Counted from the stretch's first letter, positions 1 through 8,714 are shown. The stretch: 64,000 nt of DNA from Taishania sp. (GCA_030150045.1 JASLGM010000039.1:124001-188000), one strand, 5' to 3'. Notes: a model not told the origin generated them from the sequence alone. Numbers and translations: made by a program.

Positions 1-856
1 CTAGCGTTTCAATCTCCTCTTTTGGCAACATGGTAAAGATACGAATGAATCTTGAAACGTCAGCATCACTAGCGTTTAACCAAAATTGATAGAACTCATA
101 AGCGGATGTTTTTTCTGGATCTAACCATACGTTTCCACCTTCTGTTTTACCAAATTTTGTGCCGTCAGCTTTTGTAATTAACGGACATGTCAAGGCGTAA
201 GCTTTCCCTTGTTCAATTCTACGGATCATTTCTGTTCCTGTGGTAATATTTCCCCACTGATCAGACCCTCCCATTTGTAAAGTACATTGTTTTTCTCGGT
301 ACAAATGTAGGAAATCGTATCCTTGAACCAATTGATAGGTAAACTCCGTAAAAGACATTCCGTCGTTTGCTTCGCCTGTCAATCTTTTCTTTACGGAATC
401 CTTTGCCATCATGTAGTTTACGGTGATGTGTTTTCCAACATCTCGAATAAACCCAAGGAAGGAGAAGGATTTCATCCAATCGTAATTGTTCACCAATTCA
501 GCTGCATTTGGGGCGTCAGAATCAAAATCTAAGAATTTTTTCAACTGATTTTTTATTCCCTCAATGTTCGCCTGTAAAGTGGTTTCGTCTAGCAAATTTC
601 TTTCGTCTGATTTCCCTGACGGATCGCCAATCATTCCTGTTGCACCACCAATCAAAGCGTAGGGTTTGTGCCCAGCAGCTTGAAAGTGTTTCAACATCAT
701 GACGCTCACTAAGTGTCCAATATGTAAAGAATCAGCGGTTGGATCGATCCCCACGTATGCTGAACGCATTTGCTCCAAAAGGTGCTCTTCCGTTCCAGGC
801 ATGGTATCGTGTAACATTCCTCTCCACGTTACTTCTTCTATAAAATTTTTAGCCAC
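1..856 (-). CDS. tyrS: Tyrosyl-tRNA synthetase, C-terminus cut by window edge
   Basis: Class I aminoacyl-tRNA synthetase that charges tRNA-Tyr. About 285 codons are visible, and the anticodon-binding/S4-like C-terminus lies outside the window. The HIGH signature appears as LHIGHL near residue 45. The KMSKS-type loop reads KFGKT near residue 230, as in bacterial TyrRS. The substrate-binding strings MIGDPSGKS and GGSDQWGN are also present. I place the start at a GTG at 854-856 because it gives MAKNFIEEVTWRGM, which matches the normal family N-terminus, and no upstream ATG does. It precedes ppa in minus-strand order, with ppa upstream by only about 20 nt, so the two may be co-transcribed. Function is secure; the start codon is an inference. 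Confidence 0.93.
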   Translation of the reverse strand, partial: MAKNFIEEVTWRGMLHDTMPGTEEHLLEQMRSAYVGIDPTADSLHIGHLVSVMMLKHFQAAGHKPYALIGGATGMIGDPSGKSDERNLLDETTLQANIEGIKNQLKKFLDFDSDAPNAAELVNNYDWMKSFSFLGFIRDVGKHITVNYMMAKDSVKKRLTGEANDGMSFTEFTYQLVQGYDFLHLYREKQCTLQMGGSDQWGNITTGTEMIRRIEQGKAYALTCPLITKADGTKFGKTEGGNVWLDPEKTSAYEFYQFWLNASDADVSRFIRIFTMLPKEEIETL

Positions 857-875
857 GTACTTTTAATTTAGGTAA

Positions 876-1412
876 TTATTTACCGAACTTCGCTTTGTAA
901 TCAATTACGCTTTGTTCAAAGATTTTGATTGCTTCTGCTTTGTTCAAGAATCCTTTTACTTCCGTAGATTTTTTCTCTAATTTTTTGTAATCTTCAAAGA
1001 ACACACGGATTTCGTCCAAGATATGAGGATTCAAATCAGCCAAATCATTGATATGGTTCCAGTTTTTGTCTCCTTTAGCAACAGCGATGATTTTATCATC
1101 CATCTCACCACCATCAATCATTTGCATTACACCAATGATTTTAGCTTCTACTAAGCACAGCGGAACGATTTCAACATCTGTCAACACCAAGATATCTAAC
1201 GGGTCATTATCATCACAATATGTTTGAGGAATGAATCCATAATTTGCAGGATAAGACATTGGTGAAGCGATAACGCGATCCAAAATAATCATTCCTGTTT
1301 CTTTATCTAACTCATATTTAGCTCTGCTGTTTTTAGGGATTTCAATAATTCCTGTTACTACTTCTGGAGCATTTTCTCCAAAAGATACATCATGCCAAGC
1401 ATTAAATTTCAT
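876..1412 (-). CDS. ppa: Inorganic pyrophosphatase (family I, soluble)
   Basis: Hydrolyses pyrophosphate to phosphate in the cytoplasm, pulling biosynthetic reactions forward. At 178 aa it has the normal length of bacterial family I enzymes. The signature D-x-D-P-x-D is seen as DNDPLDILVLTD around residues 66-77, followed by the conserved KGDKNWNHI segment and acidic metal ligands. It lies between gldA (upstream, 53 nt away) and tyrS (downstream, 19 nt away) on the same strand. Nothing unusual is visible. Confidence 0.95.
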   Translation of the reverse strand: MKFNAWHDVSFGENAPEVVTGIIEIPKNSRAKYELDKETGMIILDRVIASPMSYPANYGFIPQTYCDDNDPLDILVLTDVEIVPLCLVEAKIIGVMQMIDGGEMDDKIIAVAKGDKNWNHINDLADLNPHILDEIRVFFEDYKKLEKKSTEVKGFLNKAEAIKIFEQSVIDYKAKFGK

Positions 1413-1465
1413 CTTCTTAGATTTTTAAATTATTTGTATTTATCGGGGTGTAAAGATATAAATCT

Positions 1466-2374
1466 CTACTTTTTCTGTGTGGTTAATTCTTTAAACACTT
1501 CTTCTAACGAACGTTCTTCGAGTTTCAATGTTAAGGTTAACCAATTATTTTGAGCGGCATATTGAGAGACTACTCTTCTCAAATCAACCTCTTGTTTCGT
1601 TTCTAACAACCATCCATTTCTTACTTGTTCCATTTTATGGACATGTGGCATTGCGGACAATTGTTCTTTGGTGACTTTCTCTTCAAATTCAACATAAACG
1701 GTTTGAATTGCGCTAACCAATTGCAGTGCTCCTGCGGTATCATCGGCAACCAATTCTCCTTTATTAATGATAATTACACGGTCACAAATCGCTTCAACCT
1801 CTTGCATAATGTGCGTGGAGAGTAAAACGGTTTTACTTTTGCCAATGTTTTTAATCAATTCACGGATTTCAACCAATTGATTGGGATCTAGTCCTGAGGT
1901 TGGTTCATCGAGAATCAACACTTCTGGATCGTGAATAATAGCAGCTGCTAATCCCACACGTTGGCGGTATCCTTTAGAAAGCATACCTATTTTTTTGTTT
2001 TGCTCTACCTGCAATCCAACTGCTTGAATCATTTCTTCAATACGTGCATTCAAGTTTTTCACTTTGTAAATTTGTCCTACAAAACGTAAATACTCTCGTA
2101 CATACATATCTAAGTACAACGGATTGTGCTCAGGTAAATATCCAATCTTTGCTTTTGTCTTCAAAGAATCAACATCTACGGGCATTCCACAGATTTCCAC
2201 TTCTCCTTCCGAAGCTGATAAAAATCCAGTTAAAATCTTCATTGTCGTAGATTTACCAGCTCCATTTGGGCCTAAAAAACCTACAATTTCTCCTGATTGA
2301 ATCTTAAAACTGATTCCATTCACAGCAGCTTGCTCTCCGTAAAATTTGTATAAATTCTTTACTTCAATGGACAT
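1466..2374 (-). CDS. gldA: ABC transporter ATP-binding protein, GldA type
   Basis: 302-aa ATPase subunit of an ABC exporter, best matching gliding-motility-associated GldA of Bacteroidota. The ABC cassette fills residues 1-220: Walker A GPNGAGKST near residue 34, an ABC signature MLSKGYRQRVGLA, Walker B VLILDEPTSGLD, and the switch histidine in LLSTHIM. The last 80 residues form the regulatory tail usual in GldA/NatA-type ATPases. The permease partners GldF and GldG are not in this window; in several Bacteroidota they are encoded elsewhere. Whether the host glides cannot be judged here, and the same family also occurs in non-gliding species. The gene is divergent from rsgA. Confidence 0.82.
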   Translation of the reverse strand: MSIEVKNLYKFYGEQAAVNGISFKIQSGEIVGFLGPNGAGKSTTMKILTGFLSASEGEVEICGMPVDVDSLKTKAKIGYLPEHNPLYLDMYVREYLRFVGQIYKVKNLNARIEEMIQAVGLQVEQNKKIGMLSKGYRQRVGLAAAIIHDPEVLILDEPTSGLDPNQLVEIRELIKNIGKSKTVLLSTHIMQEVEAICDRVIIINKGELVADDTAGALQLVSAIQTVYVEFEEKVTKEQLSAMPHVHKMEQVRNGWLLETKQEVDLRRVVSQYAAQNNWLTLTLKLEERSLEEVFKELTTQKK

Positions 2375-2480
2375 ACGTCAAATTTTGAATCTACGAAGAT
2401 AATGAAATGCTTCACGTCAAAAGGATTAATGATCAAAAATTTCATGGTAAGAAACAAAAAGATGTTGTGTCCGAAAACCT

Positions 2481-2488
2481 TATCTTTG
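2481..2488 (+). promoter_or_regulatory. Promoter -7 element for rsgA
   Basis: TATCTTTG matches the Bacteroidota sigma-A -7 consensus TAnnTTTG and lies 19 nt before the rsgA start codon, between the divergent gldA and rsgA. No TTG is found at the expected -33 spacing, so only half of the promoter is supported. Confidence 0.55.
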
Positions 2489-2506
2489 CATAGCCAACAT
2501 ATATAA

Positions 2507-3454
2507 ATGGAGAAAGGAATAGTTATTAAATCGACTGGGAAATGGTACATCGTTGAACTAAATGACGGTTCATTGGTGAATTGTCGTATTCGTGGAAAAA
2601 TTCGTTTAGAAGGTCTTCGCACAACAAATCCCATTACCGTAGGTGACCGTGTATCCCTCAATGCAGATTGCGATGAGGAAGGAAACCGTACAATCGTCGA
2701 TTTTGATAAACGGGAAAACTACATCGTTCGTAAATCAACGAACCTCAGTAAACAAATGCAGATACTTGCGGCAAATATTGATCGCGCTTATCTTTTGGTT
2801 ACACTCATTAATCCAGTTACACATCTTGCCTTTATCGATCGCTTTTTGGTGGCTGCAGAATCCTTCCGTATTCCCGTTACCCTTCTCATCAATAAAATTG
2901 ATTTATACAACGAAGATGAAATGGAATATGCTCAAGCACTCCAATTTATGTACGAGAAAATTGGCTATCCCGTTCGTCTAATACAAGCTGAAAAACCAGA
3001 AACGATTGCTTTTCTACAAGGTGAAATAAAAGACCATCAAGTAATGATTTCTGGACATTCAGGTGTTGGGAAAAGTACATTGGTGAATGGACTCGACCCT
3101 TCTTTGGATCTGCGTACGGGTGAAATTTCAAAATCACACTTGCAAGGACAACACACAACAACATTTGCTGAAATGCACAAATTGCAATCAGGTGGTTATA
3201 TCATTGATACACCTGGAATCCGTGCTTTTGGAATTACAGAAATAGATAAAGATCATATTTCTCATTATTTTCCGGAAATGCGAGCTTTACTGAACTCTTG
3301 TAAATTTCACAATTGTAAACACCTAAACGAGCCGCATTGCGCCGTAAAAGCAGCTGTTGAAGAAGGAAGTATTTTTGAAAGCAGGTATCAAACCTATTTT
3401 CAGTTGATGAACGAAGACGAAAATGAAGTTTACAGAAAAGCAGTTCTAGCATGA
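2507..3454 (+). CDS. rsgA: Ribosome small-subunit-dependent GTPase A
   Basis: Circularly permuted GTPase that acts in late 30S maturation. The 315-aa protein shows an N-terminal OB fold (residues 1-65), then the permuted G motifs: G4 as LLINKID near residue 128, G1/Walker A as GHSGVGKST near residue 183, and G3 as DTPG near residue 231. A C-terminal zinc knuckle follows with C-x5-C-x-H-x5-C spacing (CKFHNCKHLNEPHC). It is the first gene of a run in which each following gene overlaps the stop of the previous one, and it overlaps dtd by ATGA. Confidence 0.95.
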   Translation: MEKGIVIKSTGKWYIVELNDGSLVNCRIRGKIRLEGLRTTNPITVGDRVSLNADCDEEGNRTIVDFDKRENYIVRKSTNLSKQMQILAANIDRAYLLVTLINPVTHLAFIDRFLVAAESFRIPVTLLINKIDLYNEDEMEYAQALQFMYEKIGYPVRLIQAEKPETIAFLQGEIKDHQVMISGHSGVGKSTLVNGLDPSLDLRTGEISKSHLQGQHTTTFAEMHKLQSGGYIIDTPGIRAFGITEIDKDHISHYFPEMRALLNSCKFHNCKHLNEPHCAVKAAVEEGSIFESRYQTYFQLMNEDENEVYRKAVLA

Positions 3455-3903
3455 GGGTGGTTATACAACGTGCAAAACAAGCCTCTGTCACCATTGAAGG
3501 AAAAGTAAATGGCGCAATCGATCATGGTTTTGTAATCCTCATAGGAATTGAAACCGAAGACAATACCGAAGACGCAGATTGGTTGACACAAAAAATAAAT
3601 GCTTTACGTATATTTTCTGATGAAGAGGATAAAATGAACTTAAGCATTCAAGAAGTGAAAGGTCAATTTTTGGTCATTAGCCAATTTACTTTACATGCAT
3701 CAACAAAAAAAGGGAATCGTCCAAGCTATATCAAAGCTGCAAGACCTGAACACGCCATTCCACTTTACACCTACTTTATAGAAAACCTAAAACGCGTAAG
3801 TGGACTACCTGTTGCTACGGGTGAATTTGGAGCCGACATGAAAGTTCAACTTATAAACGATGGACCAGTAACCATTTGCATGGATACAAAAAATAAAGAA
3901 TAA
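3451..3903 (+). CDS. dtd: D-aminoacyl-tRNA deacylase
   Basis: Removes D-amino acids (and glycine mischarged on tRNA-Ala) from tRNA in the cytoplasm. The 150-aa length is typical. Family motifs are clear: SQFTLHA near residue 77, with the active-site SQFT, and NDGPVT near residue 136, carrying the Gly-Pro that blocks L-aminoacyl substrates. The start ATG overlaps the rsgA stop by 4 nt, and its own TAA overlaps the next ATG by 1 nt, so translational coupling is likely. Confidence 0.95.
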   Translation: MRVVIQRAKQASVTIEGKVNGAIDHGFVILIGIETEDNTEDADWLTQKINALRIFSDEEDKMNLSIQEVKGQFLVISQFTLHASTKKGNRPSYIKAARPEHAIPLYTYFIENLKRVSGLPVATGEFGADMKVQLINDGPVTICMDTKNKE

Positions 3904-4232
3904 TGACACTTCAAGAAGCACAAATTACCATTGACAAGTGGATTAAAGAATTTGGCGTTCGCTATTTTGATGAAATGACGAACACAGCCATCCTTATGGA
4001 AGAAGTGGGAGAAGTTGCTCGCATCATGGCGAGACGTTATGGGGAACAAAGTGAAAAAGAATCCGATAAAAACAAAGATCTAGGCGATGAACTAGCCGAT
4101 GTACTCTTTGTCATTATGTGCCTGGCTAACCAAACCGGTATTGACCTTGAAGATGCCATGAAAAAGAATTTAGAGAAAAAGACAAAACGCGATTTTGATC
4201 GCCACAAAAACAATAAAAAATTAGAAGAATGA
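3903..4232 (+). CDS. MazG-like nucleotide pyrophosphohydrolase
   Basis: A 109-aa all-alpha NTP pyrophosphohydrolase of the MazG/RS21-C6 group. The metal-binding helices show EEVGEVAR near residue 27 and GDELADVLFV near residue 59, i.e. the E-x2-E and E-x2-D metal ligands. Such enzymes clear non-canonical or damaged nucleotides. Its position directly after dtd, with a 1-nt overlap, places two quality-control hydrolases in one transcript. The C-terminus is lysine-rich. The preferred substrate cannot be read from the sequence. A second, unrelated-looking MazG-like gene lies at 8714-9106. Confidence 0.85.
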   Translation: MTLQEAQITIDKWIKEFGVRYFDEMTNTAILMEEVGEVARIMARRYGEQSEKESDKNKDLGDELADVLFVIMCLANQTGIDLEDAMKKNLEKKTKRDFDRHKNNKKLEE

Positions 4233-4846
4233 GTTTCAAAAAGATGAAAGAAGAAGTGGTTGAGGCATTGGAAATCATGGAAATCACAAAGTTAGAAGCA
4301 TACAGTAAAGAATTGTTCTCTGCCATAAAATCTGGCCGTCCAATCTTTGCTACCGCTCCTAAAAATAGTGGAAAAACAACCGCTGCTTTAGTTGCCGTTT
4401 TCAACAAGGTAAATCAAGAAACAGAAGGTTCACCACGTGCAGTATTCATGTCTAGCACAGTTGACGAAGTAGAAGCACTAGGAAGAAAAACCTATCGTCC
4501 TGCTCGCCGTTTAGATGTAACCATCGATTTAGCTCACGACAAAGGAAGCATGCTACAACAAAGAAATGACATCTTCGACGGAACAGAAATTATTTTCGGA
4601 AGCCCAAAAAGAATGTGTGAGTTGTACTTGCAAAATGGGGTGAATTTCAAATTACTAGACCTGTTTATCGTTGATGATTTAGACGAATGCTTAGCGCAAA
4701 ACAGAGCAGGTGACATTAAACGAATGATTGAAAGTTTAGAAGCAAAAACACAAGTAATTCTTTTGACAAACGCTTTTACACCACGTGTTGAAGCCTTTTT
4801 AGAATCTATTGACATCGCCTTTTTCGAAGTAGAAGCAGATTGCTAA
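4229..4846 (+). CDS. Orphan DEAD-box-like RecA1 domain, no helicase C domain
   Basis: A 205-aa protein resembling only the first RecA lobe of DEAD-box helicases. A Walker A-like APKNSGKTT is near residue 43, motif Ia-like MSSTVDEV near residue 74, a GSPKRMCE segment (compare the TPGR motif) near residue 126, and a Walker B of the form VDDLDE near residue 148 where DEAD would be expected. The motif III position reads LTNAF instead of SAT. The frame ends without a second RecA lobe, and the next gene is an unrelated lipase. The start overlaps the MazG-like stop by 4 nt, so it belongs to the rsgA-dtd operon. It may bind ATP and RNA, but unwinding by itself is unlikely. The function is unknown; a stand-alone regulator or a decayed helicase are both possible. 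Confidence 0.6.
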   Translation: MSFKKMKEEVVEALEIMEITKLEAYSKELFSAIKSGRPIFATAPKNSGKTTAALVAVFNKVNQETEGSPRAVFMSSTVDEVEALGRKTYRPARRLDVTIDLAHDKGSMLQQRNDIFDGTEIIFGSPKRMCELYLQNGVNFKLLDLFIVDDLDECLAQNRAGDIKRMIESLEAKTQVILLTNAFTPRVEAFLESIDIAFFEVEADC

Positions 4847-4855
4847 TCCTTTGGA

Positions 4856-6058
4856 ATGGTTCTTGTTAAAGAACAAAAAACATTTAGAATGATGCAATTT
4901 GTAATGCTGTTGAGCGCACTGTGTATTAGTACGCTTACTTTTGCGCAACACCAAAAAGGTTTTCAAGACAATGAGGCAATTGAGCTCATCCAGATTTGCA
5001 ACAGCTTTTCTGCCCTTGATTTATATGGAACAGACAAAGATTTCATTCCTAAAAACTACATCAAAATACATACGTCAAAAAGCGTTGGAATGGACAATGC
5101 CTTTCAAGTTTATGCCGACGAAAACAACAAAAAAGCCATCATTCACTTTCGTGGTTCCACCCAAAATAAAATCTCTTGGATGGAAAACTTCTACGCGACC
5201 CTCATTCCCGCCAACGATCAAATGACCATAGATGGTAAAAAGTTCAAATACAACCTTTCTAATGCCAACGACGCATTTGTACACGCTGGATACACTTTAG
5301 CCATATTTTACCTCGAAAACCCCATAATCAATCAAATCAAATCCTTAAATAAAAAAGGAATTTACACCATCTATTTAACGGGGCATTCACAAGGTGGCGC
5401 ATTAGCACAAATATTTACCGCCTACCTCGACCTACTCCCGAATAAAGATCTGAAAGACAACCATTTTAAAACATACGCATTTGCCAACCCGATGATTGGA
5501 AACCACCAATTCGTAAAAGATTATAATATACGTTTTTGCGAAACAGGGCGTAGCTATTTGATTCACAACCCTAAAGACATGGTCGTAAAATTACCCTTAG
5601 CATACAACGACACCACTTTCCTTAAGGCAATGTTAGATGACTACAGCACAAACCCAGATTTCTCCGCGCAAGCCACTTTGATGCAAGGAATGATGTACAT
5701 GATGAAAGACAAAATAAGTCAAATGGCCAATACCATGTTTGCCAATGTAGAAAAACAAATATTTAATGAATTAGGAACAATCGTGCTTCCGGAGAACAAA
5801 CAGACCAAAGTACAATATTCACATACGGGAAACAAAGTACTTATTGAACCGGCCGATTATGAAGGCATAGAAATCCCTAAAAGCGACATGAAGATGCCGC
5901 AAGAAATGGAGAAAAACCCTATTGCATCCACTATGAAAAAAATGTTTGAAGAAACAGGTCTACAGCACAAATCCTACAATTACTATACAGGTTTACTGAA
6001 AAAATACCGCTCTACACAGTATCAAAATTTACAGGAGAAAGTTTTTATCCCTAAATAA
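4856..6058 (+). CDS. Secreted class 3 lipase-family alpha/beta hydrolase
   Basis: 400 aa as drawn. The hydrophobic stretch MMQFVMLLSALCISTLTFAQ begins at residue 12, so the true start may be the ATG at 4889 or 4892, giving a classic signal peptide. The nucleophile elbow is GHSQGGALAQIF near residue 174, the G-H-S-x-G form of the fungal-type lipase class 3 family. A hydrophobic strand YTIYLTGH precedes it, and FANPMIGN follows as in that family. Aspartate and histidine partners are expected downstream but I cannot assign them firmly. It probably acts on lipid or ester substrates in the periplasm or outside the cell. It lies 9 nt after the helicase-like gene and is followed immediately by a module A repeat. 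Confidence 0.75.
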   Translation: MVLVKEQKTFRMMQFVMLLSALCISTLTFAQHQKGFQDNEAIELIQICNSFSALDLYGTDKDFIPKNYIKIHTSKSVGMDNAFQVYADENNKKAIIHFRGSTQNKISWMENFYATLIPANDQMTIDGKKFKYNLSNANDAFVHAGYTLAIFYLENPIINQIKSLNKKGIYTIYLTGHSQGGALAQIFTAYLDLLPNKDLKDNHFKTYAFANPMIGNHQFVKDYNIRFCETGRSYLIHNPKDMVVKLPLAYNDTTFLKAMLDDYSTNPDFSAQATLMQGMMYMMKDKISQMANTMFANVEKQIFNELGTIVLPENKQTKVQYSHTGNKVLIEPADYEGIEIPKSDMKMPQEMEKNPIASTMKKMFEETGLQHKSYNYYTGLLKKYRSTQYQNLQEKVFIPK

Positions 6059-6070
6059 TATCACACCTAT

Positions 6071-6219
6071 TTGGCAGCCTATTCGGTCTACGTGCTTTAG
6101 TAAATTTGTAGAAAATTGTTCATTAGCTATTTGCAACGCGCTTCCTTTGGTCGCAGTTGCAACTTAGCATTCACAACTTTTCTACTGCATTTAGCTATCA
6201 CAACTCCGCCCGGGCTGAA
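6071..6219 (+). repeat. Module A repeat, copy A1 (no module B)
   Basis: Copy of the dispersed structured repeat. It begins TTGGCAGCC 12 nt after the lipase stop. It carries the conserved GTGCTTTAGTAAA string and the central loop CTTCCTTTGGTCGC, and ends TTTAGCTA...CCCGGGCTGAA. The inner stem TTGCAAC/GTTGCAA is perfect (7 bp), and the outer stem GTAGAAAA/TTTTCTAC is perfect (8 bp). No module B follows; a 7-bp inverted repeat TGAGGTT/AACCTCA at 6273-6303 is the only other structure before the next promoter. This is the only copy lying between two co-directional genes. Confidence 0.85.
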
Positions 6220-6385
6220 ATCTTCGTTTTCACAATTAACTCCGTTCAGATCTTTTCTTTCAACTCATCTATTGAGGTTCACTACAAAAAAAGACAAACC
6301 TCACGAACTAACCAAAGCGTTACACACTAAATATCAATGAATAAACTTTATTTCACTTTCCCTTAACGCTTGTTTTTTCGCTATT

Positions 6386-6393
6386 TATTTTTG
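6386..6393 (+). promoter_or_regulatory. Promoter -7 element (TATTTTTG) that decides the start of the next gene
   Basis: TATTTTTG matches TAnnTTTG and lies 25 nt before the ATG at 6418. The open frame extends upstream to an ATG at 6370, but that codon would lie upstream of the expected transcription start. The 6418 start, which gives a proper signal peptide, is therefore preferred. No well-spaced TTG -33 element is seen. Confidence 0.5.
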
Positions 6394-6417
6394 TATATTC
6401 ACTACAAAATACTAATT

Positions 6418-7995
6418 ATGAAAAACTATTACTCAAAGAAAACGCTTCTATTTGGAGTGTTAATTGCATTATTCACACCTACAAATCCCATTTTTTCACA
6501 ATGTCAAGACATTCAATTAAATGCTGACTTTGTTGCATCTGATGGTGACATATTAGGAGGAAATTATCAAATCAATGGAAATTTCACCATTCCAGCTGGA
6601 GTGACCATTAGCATACGCCCACATAGCGCTGATGGCTGCGGAACCTTACATGTTCGTGCAAATTCCATTTTTATTTACGGAACCATCAACGGTGATTTCG
6701 CTGGATATCAAGGAGGCAATGGAGCAGCTGGTGCTGAAGCGGTTTCTAGTCCAACTGGCAATGCAGCTTCATTAACATCGTGCTCCAACAAAGATAGATC
6801 AGGTCATATCATTATAGCGGGGGCAACGCCTGGAGCGATCGGGAATGGTCCAGGTGCTGGACAAGGAGGAAACGCTGGTACTTCGGGGTCTGGTCCAAAA
6901 CAAGTGTGTGCAAGCAACGATGATTATTATGGAATGATCCCTGGCTCCGGTGGAAGCGGAGGTGGTGGAGGTGCCAGCTATGGAGGAAACGGTACTGCTG
7001 GAAATAAAGGAGGCGATGGAAGTGCGCAACACACAGGAGTTGGTGCTACTATTTCTAATGTACATCCAGTAGTTCAAGGAATTGGTGGTACCGGAGGTTC
7101 GTTTGGAGCAACTTATGGCACAACAGAAGAAGATGATATTTCAATCGGATCAGGAGGAGCTGGTGCTGGTGGTGGTGGCCGCAGCTATATGGTGGGAAAT
7201 GACGGACAGAAAGGTGGAAACGGGGGCGGCTGTGTAATCCTTGACGCTATTGAAGATTTAGTAATAGAAGGCCATATCTCTGTCAACGGACAAAACGGAA
7301 GCATAGGTGGAAATGGAGGAAATGGTGGAGAAACACCAAGATGTTGTTCTGACACATGTGACAACTGTTCAGAAGCTACCTTTTCGTCGGGTGCTGGAGG
7401 AGGCGCTGGAGCGGGAGCAGGATCAGGTGGAGGTATTCTATTACGTTCCAATACAATTAACCTTAGCGGTACACTTTCAGCAAAGGGTGGTATTGGAGGA
7501 AATGGTGGTGCTGCTGGCACAGGAACCTCTTGTACCTACACAAATTTCTTTTGTGGCAATCAAACCATTACAACATCTGCAGGTATATTAGGTGAAAAAG
7601 GTGGCGACGCAAGTGGTGGAAGAATCAAGATTTTCACCTCATTATGTACACCACAAAACATTTCGGGAACACATGATGTAAGCGGTGGTGGAAATGCCGA
7701 ATCAGGAACTTATCATACGGCTTGTGAAGGTTACTTAGGTATTGATAATATACACGTGAAATATACTGTATATCCCAACCCTACAGATGGAAAATTTAAG
7801 ATTTTACTTTCTTCAACTGAAGCCCAATTACAATCTGTTCATTTAATGGATTTAAAAGGAGCAATTGTAGCAGAATTTACACCCGAAGATAATGGTGAAC
7901 TAAACGCAGACATCTCTTTATTTAAGTCGGGATTATATGTTTTAGTTTTAGAAACAAATCAAGGAACAATAAGATCTAAAATTCAAAAGAAATAA
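6418..7995 (+). CDS. Glycine-rich secreted protein with T9SS C-terminal sorting domain
   Basis: 525 aa from the preferred ATG. A signal peptide (MKNYYSKKTLLFGVLIALF, cleavage near SQC) is followed by about 400 residues very rich in glycine, with recurrent GGNGG, GGSGG and GAGAG stretches and scattered cysteines, including a CC-x3-C-x2-C cluster. The last 80 residues are a type A T9SS sorting domain: YPNPTDGKF opens it and GLYVLVLETNQG closes it. Such domains direct export across the outer membrane by the Por/Gld secretion system, with cell-surface attachment or release. The glycine-rich body resembles beta-helical or fibrous surface proteins; no catalytic motif is seen. It has its own -7 promoter element and a downstream hairpin. 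Confidence 0.8.
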   Translation: MKNYYSKKTLLFGVLIALFTPTNPIFSQCQDIQLNADFVASDGDILGGNYQINGNFTIPAGVTISIRPHSADGCGTLHVRANSIFIYGTINGDFAGYQGGNGAAGAEAVSSPTGNAASLTSCSNKDRSGHIIIAGATPGAIGNGPGAGQGGNAGTSGSGPKQVCASNDDYYGMIPGSGGSGGGGGASYGGNGTAGNKGGDGSAQHTGVGATISNVHPVVQGIGGTGGSFGATYGTTEEDDISIGSGGAGAGGGGRSYMVGNDGQKGGNGGGCVILDAIEDLVIEGHISVNGQNGSIGGNGGNGGETPRCCSDTCDNCSEATFSSGAGGGAGAGAGSGGGILLRSNTINLSGTLSAKGGIGGNGGAAGTGTSCTYTNFFCGNQTITTSAGILGEKGGDASGGRIKIFTSLCTPQNISGTHDVSGGGNAESGTYHTACEGYLGIDNIHVKYTVYPNPTDGKFKILLSSTEAQLQSVHLMDLKGAIVAEFTPEDNGELNADISLFKSGLYVLVLETNQGTIRSKIQKK

Positions 7996-8112
7996 TCTAT
8001 CATTTTGCAAGATCCAAGGGAACAACAATGACAGAGGAAGATATTGAAACAACTTTATTCTGCTAATGATATGAATAAGATAGAGTTTATTGTCACCTAT
8101 TAAACTAATAAA

Positions 8113-8139
8113 ACAAAGCCACCAAATAGGTGGCTTTGT
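8113..8139. terminator. Hairpin between convergent genes
   Basis: Perfect 11-bp stem ACAAAGCCACC/GGTGGCTTTGT with a 5-nt loop (AAATA). It lies between the T9SS cargo gene (plus) and the Nudix gene (minus). The U-tract is weak on both strands, but the position suits a bidirectional terminator. Confidence 0.6.
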
Positions 8140-8270
8140 CTCTTTGTTGCAAGTTTTCAATCTCTGCCATACACTTAGACATAGCAAGATCTTTGGATAC
8201 ATATTGATTTTATGTTTGGTCCATCCGAAAACTAAATTTATAAACCTCCCTATTTGGTGACCTTTTATCC

Positions 8271-8714
8271 TTAGCTTAAAAAGGATGCTTTTAACATTTC
8301 AACTACTTTTTTATCAATTGGAAAAGTTACATCGTTACTTGACAATTCTGTTATTGGTTGTAACCAAAACCGATGACCTTCTTTACCAACAAACTCTTTA
8401 TTATTCGCAAAAATCAATTCAAAAGAACGACTCCAATCTACCTTGTAGTACACTGAAATAATTTGGTCTTCTTTTCTAAAGGCACTTTGTTGAAAGAAAT
8501 CAGTAAAATAAAACGGATCTCCAACGGTTACATCTATCCCCCATTCTTCAATAAACTCACGGATTAAACAATCTTTTGTTCCTTCTCCCCATTCCAATCC
8601 TCCACCAGGAAATTTTGTAAATGCATATTCTGAATAGACCTCATCACTTAATACCACTTCATGTTTCGGAGAACAAACAACAGCATACACGCGGAGGTTA
8701 AATTTATTATCCAT
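8271..8714 (-). CDS. Nudix hydrolase
   Basis: A 147-aa Nudix-fold pyrophosphohydrolase. The Nudix box G-x5-E-x7-R-E-U-x-E-E-x-G-U is complete and reads GGLEWGEGTKDCLIREFIEE then WGI, near residues 38-61. It hydrolyses nucleoside diphosphates linked to another moiety; the substrate is not predictable. Its start overlaps the stop of the upstream MazG-like gene (TAATG), so the two pyrophosphohydrolases form a coupled pair. Confidence 0.88.
   Translation of the reverse strand: MDNKFNLRVYAVVCSPKHEVVLSDEVYSEYAFTKFPGGGLEWGEGTKDCLIREFIEEWGIDVTVGDPFYFTDFFQQSAFRKEDQIISVYYKVDWSRSFELIFANNKEFVGKEGHRFWLQPITELSSNDVTFPIDKKVVEMLKASFLS

Noticed and set aside
3451..4846. A defence-like operon (nucleotide hydrolase plus helicase-like protein)
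   Set aside because: The partners rsgA and dtd are housekeeping and tightly overlapped with these genes, there is no effector nuclease or membrane protein, and the helicase lacks its second lobe.
6116..6340. 74-codon open frame after the lipase gene
   Set aside because: It lies almost wholly within repeat copy A1, whose conserved feature is base pairing and not a reading frame; other copies do not keep this frame.
7185..7520. Proline-rich frame on the minus strand
   Set aside because: It is the antisense of glycine codons of the T9SS cargo protein, which automatically reads as proline.
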